NCBI GenBank assembly: GCA_022606425.2
Contig: JAHDVF020000044.1
Span: forward strand, 62,001 to 126,000
DNA from: Lepidostoma basale
Taxonomy: Eukaryota > Arthropoda > Insecta > Trichoptera > Lepidostomatidae
Length of the DNA stretch: 64,000 bases
Direction: 5' to 3'
The notes under the pieces were generated by a model, which was not told the DNA's origin, ran no database searches, and saw only the letters and a list, made by a program, of their open reading frames with translations. Shown here one piece after another: positions 56,691 through 64,000 of this stretch (the first letter of the stretch is position 1; every line of letters starts with the position of its first letter). The translations under genes were made by a program, and so were the position numbers.

Positions 56691-56807
56691 AGCCATAAAG
56701 TAGGTGCTTCATATGAAAATTGAATGTTTTATGCCATAAAATCATCATTTTTAATAATCTCATGCATATAGGTAAGTATACGAGTATTATTAACAAATTA
56801 TACTTAC

Positions 56808-56970
56808 TGGCATAACTTGAGCCCAGATCCACAGGTTTATTAGTTGCATCTTTTCCCACTTCCTCATAATCAGCCAGGAATCCATAGAGAATAATAAGGA
56901 TTATTTGAAAAATCAGAAGAATAAGCAAATCGAATTTCTCAGATGGAATCATTTTCGCCATCGTTCCCAT
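56808..56970 (-). CDS. Rh50: Rh50 ammonium/ammonia channel, coding exon 1 (start codon, TM1)
   Basis: Rh50 proteins are trimeric 12-helix membrane channels that conduct NH3/NH4+ (some possibly CO2). This exon starts at ATG 56970, directly after an in-frame TAG, and encodes 54 residues ending in donor GCCA|GTAAGT (phase 1). It contains the first helix (FDLLILLIFQIILIILYGFL) and the start of extracellular loop 1. The exon is preceded by 82 bp of 5' UTR and an acceptor TTTTCCTTCCAG at 57053, so an upstream non-coding exon must exist. It joins the next exon to give a loop ending YAMFQDIHVM, matching the YPMFQDVHVM consensus of the family. Confidence 0.9.
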
Positions 56971-57052
56971 CTAGTGATTCAAATCAGAGTTACACAATTT
57001 TGGTTTGAGTCTTTGATCAATGAGTTCTAGACGCTGCCGATAGATGGTGTAT

Positions 57053-57894
57053 CTGGAAGGAAAAAAAAACATTTTACATTTTACATAAGTTATTTTAATA
57101 CAATATTAGAAAAAATTCTTAGTGTGTGTAAATGGCGTATTTCTTATAATATTTAATTTGAAAACAAGCATAAAATATATGTTTACTAAACATTAGCTTT
57201 ATATACGAGTATAATAATTAATTTTCTGAGAACTTCACCCTCCTTTCGAAGAAGGAATAGAATTTCAAAGGGTTTCTGCAGAAAAGGGTTGATGACGAAA
57301 AACACTTTGTTTTATTTTTTCATGAATGTAAAACCCAAAGAGAAGCCCAAATAGATATCTTAAATGAATAAATAAAGTCAATATTATTCGTCATTGAATT
57401 TCAATCGTAGGTACACAGAAACAGTTTGATTAACATCTATCAATAATATATGTATATTTGGGTAATCTATAATACACGTGAAGTAATTCACGAGAAACAT
57501 AATTTGTGGTCAATTCTAAGGCTTTATTTTTTCCAATAGTTACATAAACAAGTTAATTTTATTTGGGTAAAAACTAATAAAAAAGCTACGGAATTTTTTT
57601 TTTTCAAAAATTTTATATTCACTACATTGTTTGAATGATGAAAGTAATAATTGGTTGAATGATTATGTTCGTAAAAAGATTAAATCGAAATTTCATGAAA
57701 CGTTTCGGGATACGAATTATATTTAATTTATATGTTAATTGGCATTTGATGTTTTTTATGAAATTTTTACGATAAAACTACAATCAAAGAACTCTAAGCG
57801 ATTCTATAAAGCTTTTAAATGTACGAAAAGGTTCTACAGCTAGCTTTGATTCTGACTTAAATATTCAATATAGCGGATATTAGTTTATTATTTT
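57053..57894. other. Upstream of Rh50 coding exon 1; intron or leader region
   Basis: The polypyrimidine tract and CAG next to 57053 show that this begins with an intron. No leader exon or promoter could be identified in this AT-rich stretch. Confidence 0.45.
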
Positions 57895-58142
57895 TCTTTT
57901 TTACGTACACAACAGGTCGTTTGGACCCAATTACTGTATACAATTTATATTGTATATTTTTTAGCTTTTATATTCATTCTCGTGACATGTGATACGTAGT
58001 CAATCTATCGCCATTTTATGGTCACGTGAATTCTACATCAGACCAAAGACAGTGTGACAATCACACTGCCATCGCCGGGAATCGAACCCAGGACCTTCGG
58101 CATGGAAGTCAGAGCTCTTACCACTCTGCCACGAAGGTCGTC
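57895..58142 (-). mobile_element. SINE-1, well-preserved
   Basis: Minus-strand CGACCTTCGTGGCAGAGTGG, CTGGGTTCGATTCCCGGCG, body, tail CCAAACGACCTGTTGTGTAC. Nearly identical to 1889-2127. Confidence 0.88.
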
Positions 58143-58251
58143 GTACCCAGTTGATCGTACCTTAAGTATTACACGTACATTATATATGTTTCTCATTCAT
58201 GAATAAATATTTTCTCTTGTTTTATAAATAATAATACCAATATCAATATTT

Positions 58252-58480
58252 GTGACGACCTTCGTGGCAGAGTCGCCACCCCGAAGGGGTTCGGGTTCGA
58301 TTCCCGATGGTGGCAGTGTGATTGACACCCTGTCTTTGGTCTGGTGTAGAATTCACGTGCCAATAAAATGGTGATAGATTAGCTACATATCACATATCAT
58401 CAGAATCAATAGTTCAAAAGTATTGGGTTCAAATAACCTGTTGTATACAAATGTCTAAAGCAACGGGAAACTACCACACA
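58252..58480 (+). mobile_element. SINE-1
   Basis: GACGACCTTCGTGGCAGAGT, B box GGGTTCGATTCCCGA, tail AAATAACCTGTTGTATACAA. Confidence 0.85.
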
Positions 58481-58855
58481 AAAGGTTTAAGTGGCAGTTC
58501 AAGTATATTACGTCTCGTTTGAGTATAATTTCAGTTTAAAAAAATGACTGGAATTGTTTTTCATTTTATGTTTAAATTTGAAGGTCACACTCTTAAAACA
58601 TAAAAATATTTATTTAATTTATTTATTTATTGTTGGTAAGTAAACATATTATCTAATGTACAATAGTAATAAGCAACAAAAACATATATTTAATCAGATT
58701 AGACATCTCAGTTAGATGTGCACACCAAGTTCATACTACTGGCAGTACAACTGTCATCCACCACCTTTCAGTGTAAACAACCGTCAGACAAAACATTACA
58801 TGAATGTAAGATACATAATAATTAAGTAAAATAAGGCGATAAAGTCAACGATATG
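58481..58855. other. AT-rich flank, nothing recognised
   Basis: Possible regulatory DNA upstream of Rh50, but no motif can be supported. Confidence 0.35.
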
Positions 58856-59450
58856 CACGCGGAGTTGGAACACAGAGTTCAAAAAGGCCTACGAGCTGAA
58901 GCCTCCTTGCGAACGTTCCTAAAGTCCAAACTTCTATCCAGAAACACCAAGCTGCGTATTTATAACACCATCATCAAGCCATTGGTGACATATGGTTCTG
59001 AGTCGTGGACAATGACTTTAAAAGAACAACAAAGAATCTACTGGTTTGAGAATAGAATACTTAGAATGATCATTGGACCCAGACCCGGTGTTGCAGCGGG
59101 AACGGAGGCATAGGACTAACTAAGAGATCCGTACGATGACCCAGTAGCCCCTTATAACGAGCACCGTGAGAGCCGGTCGCCTAGAATGGATTGGGCACGT
59201 ATGCCGAGCCGAAGAGACCAGAGCAATCAAGGCCCTGTACGCATCTAGACCGACTGGAGTAAGACCTCTAGGAAGGCCTGGACAGCGCCTAATGGACGAT
59301 GTTCTGGCTGGTCTAGCTAGGTTGGGCGAATCAGACTGCTGGGAGCAAAAGGCGGAGGATCGAGGAGCTTGGCGAAAAATCATCAAGGAGGTTAAAACTC
59401 TTCAAGAGTTGAAGGCCATAGGAAGTAAGTAAGGCAATAAATGCCAAAAG
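58856..59450 (+). mobile_element. LINE L-H C-terminal region, frameshifted
   Basis: Reads LSRNTKLRIYNTIIKPLVTY, GSESWTMTLKEQQRIYWFEN, then in another frame RAGRLEWIGHVCRAEETRAI and RPLGRPGQRLMDDVLAGLAR. Confidence 0.8.
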
Positions 59451-59599
59451 ACTAAGAAGAAATATACAAATCAGGTATAAAAATGATAATCAGGTATAGC
59501 CATGATAAACGATTGAACAATAATCATATAATATAAATAAACAAACTGAAAATATTTTAAGTATTAATAACAGATATTGTCTTCTTCTTTCGCCTAGAC

Positions 59600-60090
59600 C
59601 CTAGACATTTCCCGTTATTTGAGGTCAGCTCTCCTAATACGGCTCCGCCAAGTCTTACGATCCAGGGTCATCTGGTTGTCCAGTTCCAGCGCCTCCAGGT
59701 CGTGCCTAACTGTAGACATCCACGTTGCAGGAGGCCGACCTGGTCCTCTCCTTCCGTCTTCCGGTTGCAGGGTCTTGTGAACGATGTATTCATTATCCCT
59801 CCTGCTCACATGGCCGTACCACCGCAAACGACGTTCCCTAGTTTTTTCAGCTATGGGAGCGACTTTTAGGCTACTTCTGACTCTGATGTGCTCATTTCTA
59901 GCTTTATCCAACATCAAAACCCCGGTGGCCCACCTCAGCATCTTCATTTCTACTACGTGTAGCCTCTGTTTTTCTTGTCGCCTTGCGGCCCAGCATTCCG
60001 ATCCGCAGAGCATTGCAGGCCTGACGGCGCGGCGACTCGGTACACCTTTCTTTTCATTTGCATGGGTACTTTGCTGTCGCAAAGTGAAGT
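59600..60090 (-). mobile_element. LINE L-G C-terminal region, open frame
   Basis: Encodes MLCGSECWAARRQEKQRLHV, RWYGHVSRRDNEYIVHKTL, GRRGPGRPPATWMSTVRHDL. Confidence 0.85.
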
Positions 60091-60129
60091 ATTATAAAAT
60101 TAATAACGGAATTGTTTATATCTATATAT

Positions 60130-60680
60130 CATAGCTTTCGTTATGCTTCGCCCTGTATGGCGTTCCGGTATCATTTCGAGAAAGCTCAAGCTCCAAATAT
60201 TCAGCAGTAGCGTAAAAAGCGTACTGCTGTTCGGATGTGAGACTTGGAAATCTACCGCGGACGTTATTGGTATACTCTAGGTGTTTATAAATAGGTGCCT
60301 TCGCTCAATATTCAAAATCTATTGACTCCAAACAGTGTCAAATGCCGTTCTTTGGACCATGGCAGGTGAAAAGCCAATTAAAGAACAAGTCGCTAGACGC
60401 AAATGGCAGTGGATCGATCACACTCTGAGACGGAACCCAGCCTGCATCGCTCAGGGCGCACTAGACTGGTCCCCTATGGGGGGGAAAGAGAAAGCGAGGC
60501 AGACCTAGAGCCACATGGAGAAGAGTCCTGCAGGACGAGGTTAGGGCAGCAGGCCTCAATTGGGATGATGTTAGGCATTAGGCATGCGATAGAGTCGGGT
60601 GGAGAAGGTTCCTTGAGGCCCTATGCACCACGGAGGTGTAACAGGACAGAAAAAAGAGAAGAAGAGATTGTATATATATT
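60130..60680 (+). mobile_element. LINE L-F C-terminal pseudogene
   Basis: Reads KLKLQIFSSSVKSVLLFGCE, then RRKWQWIDHTLRRNPACIAQ with shifts; its 3' part is included in the tandem duplication. Confidence 0.75.
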
Positions 60681-61197
60681 ATTTAAAGAAAACAAGGTTA
60701 AAATATTGAGCGTTTATAATTTCTACACAGGAGACATTGAATTAAAAAAAATAATGTAATCTTACTCTAAGTCATAGATAATAAATTTAGTACTTTTTAA
60801 CGACTGCTTCATTTGAGATCTCGCATCGCTCAGGGCGCACTAGACTGGTCCCCTATGGGGGGGAAAGAGAAAGCGAGGCAGACCTAGAGCCACATGGAGA
60901 AGAGTCCTGCAGGACGAGGTTAGGGCAGCAGGCCTCAATTGGGATGATGTTAGGCATTAGGCATGCGATAGAGTCGGGTGGAGAAGGTTCCTTGAGGCCC
61001 TATGCACCACGGAGGTGTAACAGGACAGAAAAAAGAGAAGAAGAGATTGTATATATATTATTTAAAGAAAACAAGGTTAAAATATTGAGCGTTTATAATT
61101 TCTACACAGGAGACATTGAATTAAAAAAAATAATGTAATCTTACTCTAAGTCATAGATAATAAATTTAGTACTTTTTAACGACTGCTTCATTTGAGA
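60444..61197 (+). repeat. Tandem duplication, two 375-bp copies
   Basis: 60444-60818 and 60823-61197 (offset 379) appear identical by eye, with TCTC between them. They include the L-F 3' end and unrelated AT-rich sequence. Confidence 0.9.
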
Positions 61198-61399
61198 GTT
61201 TCAGCTAAAAATAAATGTTTACCCCCAGATAATGGGATTTAAAACTTCTGTACGCGTTTTATTACTTTAAGACCAATTAAACAGAATAAAATGAGTTAAG
61301 CGAAGCTAAATGTTTCAATTTGATATATTGCAGGAATACACAATACAGGTTCTATAGTAATTAATTCAAATTTGATTAACGTAAGAAACAGACACTTGT

Positions 61400-61680
61400 A
61401 TTGTTCTTGAACATTCATGTAAAACTCCATATTACGTATTTAATATTGAGAATCAAACACGTTTTAAAGAATGTACATCATAATTGAAGGATTAATACAA
61501 ATGAAAACGTCTGTTTTCTAGAAGTTTTATTATTTTAAACTGATAAATTAAATAACTTTGTATTTGTATCACAATTGTATTTTATTTTACGCGACAGCTG
61601 TTTCATTAACCTATGTTGACATCATCAAGTGTTACAATAATATATCAAATGTCCAATTTTCGTGATTTTTCGAATCTTTA
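61400..61680. repeat. Half X element followed by half Z element
   Basis: X part: GATTAATACAAATGAAAACG, TCTAGAAGTTTTATTA. Z part carries a hammerhead motif at 61598-61643 (minus; TTGATGA, stem II, GAAAC, ACAGCTGT, GTC). Confidence 0.65.
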
Positions 61681-61824
61681 TGTGTATTTTTTGTTCAAGA
61701 CGAATTAAATAATTTCATTGATATAATTTTGAAGATCATGCTGAAATTGCGTTAGGTGCCTAAATATTTTAATTTAAAGAACGCTTAGTTACTATTTATA
61801 GGAGAAAATATTAAAGGTGGAAAA

Positions 61825-62093
61825 TATAATTGAATCGTGTTTTTCAGAAGTAGCACACATCCAAGTAACCTCAACTTTACAGGACGGACAAAAAACTGTC
61901 TGGTACAAAATTTTCCTACAATACATATATTTTTTTCAATACACATTTGTCATAGGGAGTAAAATAGACAAATGTAAATTGAAAAATATATATATATCGT
62001 AGGAAAATTTTGTACCAGACAGTTTTTTGTCCGTCCTGTAAAGTTGAGGTTACTTGGATGTGTGCTACTTCTGAAAAACACGATTCAATTATA
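61825..62093. repeat. Perfect long hairpin, arms of about 94 bp
   Basis: The segment starting TATAATTGAATCGTG (61825) is mirrored without mismatch by the one ending CACGATTCAATTATA (62093). The roughly 80-nt loop pairs further. No similarity to other families here. Confidence 0.9.
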
Positions 62094-62384
62094 AAATAAT
62101 AAAAATAATAATAAAACAGTAATTAGAAGGAACAATTACACATAGTATACAGACAAAAACGATGAAACATAATAAATTGAAAACGATAAACAATAACAGG
62201 AAGTACATAGATTAATAGGAAAGATGACAAAAGCTGAAGGTAGTATTATATTATATTTTTTTTAGCTAGATTGAACAGGGTAAAAGTTTTTAATGTACTA
62301 CGAGTTTATACTAATGGGGAATAAGAAGTTATTTAATTGAACAGTTAAAATGTTAGGGTATCATAGTGTTTCGGCCAAAATAAT

Positions 62385-62680
62385 GGAAGTTTTATTATAT
62401 TTTATGGGAATGATATGTTTCTCTATTCTAAAGCGTCCCCTACACGATAAATTCTATTAACAATACAGTATGATAATGCCAATAATATTGATCATGTTAG
62501 GTGAAAAAAAGCGTATTGTCGTACTCAAGGAGTAAATGACTGTATCAATATTATTGACAATACTGGTATTGCCAGTAATATTGATTGTATAAGGGCCGCT
62601 AAAGGAATTATCAAACAATTGACAATACGAGTACTTCAAAAAGGTGAAACGTGTTTTGAAAAAATGTTTTAAAAAAATAA
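62385..62680. repeat. Family X remnant split by a 165-bp MITE (62434-62598)
   Basis: CTAAAG is duplicated at 62428-62433 and 62599-62604. MITE ends CGTCCCCTACACGAT / ATTGTATAAGGGCCG are imperfect inverted repeats, with internal TCAATATTATTGACAATAC palindromes. Confidence 0.65.
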
Positions 62681-63172
62681 AAAACTTTGAACATATGTAC
62701 AGAAAATATTAAATATATATATTAGATCTATTACGTACGCATAAGATAACAGAAATAACGAAAAGTAATGACGAATTATGTATAACGAAAAACAAAATAA
62801 CACGCAAATAAACATCTTTGAATGTCTGGAAATCTTACAGAAAAACAGATTCAATTGTAGAGTGATGTTGAATACTTGTGGTCAATAGATATTTTTGTTC
62901 AATCTTATTGGTTTTGTAATGTGCAACCTCGATATTGATTGATTGTGCATTTGCATAAACAGTCAATTTTGTCTTATTTGAATACCAATATAACCACAAC
63001 ATATTGAATTGTTATATTATAAATTAAAACATATATTCTTATACATAGATGAAAATAACATAAAATAAATAAATGAAGTAAAATATTATATGCGAAATGA
63101 GATTATTATTCTACTTTGGGAATTATAATAACATTGTTTAAACCACTTTTTTAATAAAAAAAAATATTAAAA

Positions 63173-63213
63173 TACACGACAAGTTTCAGAGGATACCTCC
63201 ATCTTCAGGTGTA
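63173..63213 (-). ncRNA. Hammerhead ribozyme-like motif, family P1
   Basis: Minus strand: stem I TACAC/GTGTA, CTGAAGA, extra T, stem II GGAGG/CCTCT, GAAAC, stem III ACTTGT, GTC. All core bases present. Confidence 0.7.
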
Positions 63214-63585
63214 ACAAATATAACAAAAACTAAACAAAGAAAGACTAATAAAAAACGCATTTAAAATTCGATACAAAAATTAAAAATTAAAAATTAAGTT
63301 GGGCTATTTGTTATAAGTAGGTACTAACAATTATTTTTTTACAGTAAAATAATAAATAACATTTACTGTTAAAAAATAATTGTTAGTAACTATAATAGCA
63401 AGCCATAAGTAGGTACTAACAATTATTTTTTAACAGTAAAATAATATATAACATTTACTGTTAAAAAATAATTGTTAGTAACTATAATACTTATAACAAA
63501 TAGCCCAACTTAATTTAGAATTTTTGTATCGAATTAAAAATGCGTTTTTATTAGTCTTTCTTTGTTTAGTTTTTGTTATATTTTT

Positions 63586-63626
63586 TACACCTGAAGATGG
63601 ACGTATCCTCTGAAACATGTCGTGTA
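63586..63626 (+). ncRNA. Hammerhead ribozyme-like motif, family P1 (best example)
   Basis: Stem I TACAC (63586-63590)/GTGTA (63622-63626), CTGAAGA 63591-63597, extra T 63598, stem II 63599-63611 with one mismatch, GAAAC 63612-63616, stem III ACATGT, cleavage expected after C63621. Confidence 0.72.
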
Positions 63627-63834
63627 TTTAAATTTTTTTATTATTAAAAAAATGGATTAAACAATGTTTTATAATTTCCAAAGTAGATTACTATGGAATT
63701 CCACATTGTTAATACCTTGACTTTCAATAAGTTGAGATTATTATTATTATTATAGTATTTTGTTATATCGTATCATTACTATACATAATAAAATGGTGAA
63801 AAAATAAAATAAAAAAAAGGTTTAACATTTTGAA

Positions 63835-64000
63835 TGTATACAAATACTGAATTTTACCCATTGCGGATAATTTTTTTTTTTATAAGGATTGATTGTATCT
63901 CAATAGAGACGAATATGTAAATTGTTTCCTGGGAAAATAATATGGTGGTCGAGGCGCTTACAGGACTTATGTCCTGTCGTTGGTTGGGTTAAGCGATCAC
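63835..64000 (+). repeat. Family S element, cut by the window end
   Basis: ACATTTTGAATGTATACAAA, then TTGTATCTCAATAGAGACGA and GTCGTTGGTTGGGTTAAGCG. Confidence 0.75.

Larger units (their letters stand above)
29652..57052 (-). other. Rh50: Rh50 transcription unit (span of coding exons, minus strand)
   Basis: Eight coding exons run from 56970 down to 29652, total 1449 bp (482 residues), with junction phases 1,1,0,1,0,0,1 all consistent. The gene is convergent with the decoy receptor, 3.5 kb apart. The exon holding the start codon begins after an acceptor at 57053, so transcription starts further upstream, at or beyond 57.1 kb. Introns are filled with LINE, SINE and hammerhead-bearing repeats. 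A second first exon lies in intron 1 (52844-52580). Confidence 0.9.
63111..63686. repeat. Family P1 inverted-pair element with two hammerhead motifs and nested hairpins
   Basis: Arms match from CTACTTTGGGAATTATAA to TTATAATTTCCAAAGTAG. The centre (63310-63490) is a tandem pair of about 85-bp units, each itself a hairpin (ACTAACAATTATTTTTTAAC mirrored). Confidence 0.88.

Overview
The window is animal nuclear DNA, almost certainly from an insect: AT-rich, intron-rich and densely packed with retrotransposon debris. Two genes have exon-intron structures that join in frame. They lie tail to tail: a decoy insulin-receptor-like gene on the + strand (visible coding exons 13090-26119) and an Rh50-type ammonium/ammonia channel gene on the - strand (coding exons 56970 down to 29652). 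The order cannot be fixed from sequence alone; the genes and repeats fit a holometabolous insect (Lepidoptera or a relative is possible).

Decoy receptor. Four exons join with matching phases (2, 2, 0) to give 875 residues: end of L1, a shortened cysteine-rich region, L2, three fibronectin-III domains, one transmembrane helix and about 50 cytoplasmic residues, then stop. There is no tyrosine kinase domain. The signal peptide and most of L1 lie on upstream exons that I could not find in 1-13089. The expected role is to bind insulin-like peptides without signalling, as proposed for Drosophila SDR, but this product looks membrane-anchored.

Rh50. Eight coding exons total 1449 bp (482 residues) with every junction in phase. 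Both pore histidines and the conserved aspartate of the family are present. The first coding exon follows a splice acceptor, so a non-coding leader exon lies further upstream. Inside intron 1, at 52844-52580, is a second Rh-type first exon with the same donor phase. It predicts an alternative isoform (516 residues) with a longer N-terminus and an isoform-specific glycosylation sequon.

Repeats. Introns and flanks hold 5'-truncated LINE fragments of about ten families, most represented only by the C-terminal end of the reverse transcriptase. The commonest (L-A) ends in a GTTA tetranucleotide tail. There are also two tRNA-derived SINE families, a broken mariner, at least three MITEs, a palindrome-forming family (S), and many inverted-pair elements whose arms carry hammerhead-ribozyme-like motifs. 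These motifs share one layout: a CTGANGA-like box, one extra nucleotide, stem II, GAAAC, and then a self-complementary stem III (ACATGT, ACAGCTGT, ACTAGT, ACCGGT or ACAAATTTGT, depending on family) ending in GTC or GTT. This is the pattern expected of minimal, dimer-acting hammerheads of Penelope-like elements, and it is the most unusual feature here. Nested insertions with clear target-site duplications give a relative chronology.

All homology calls come from reading the translations; no database search was possible.
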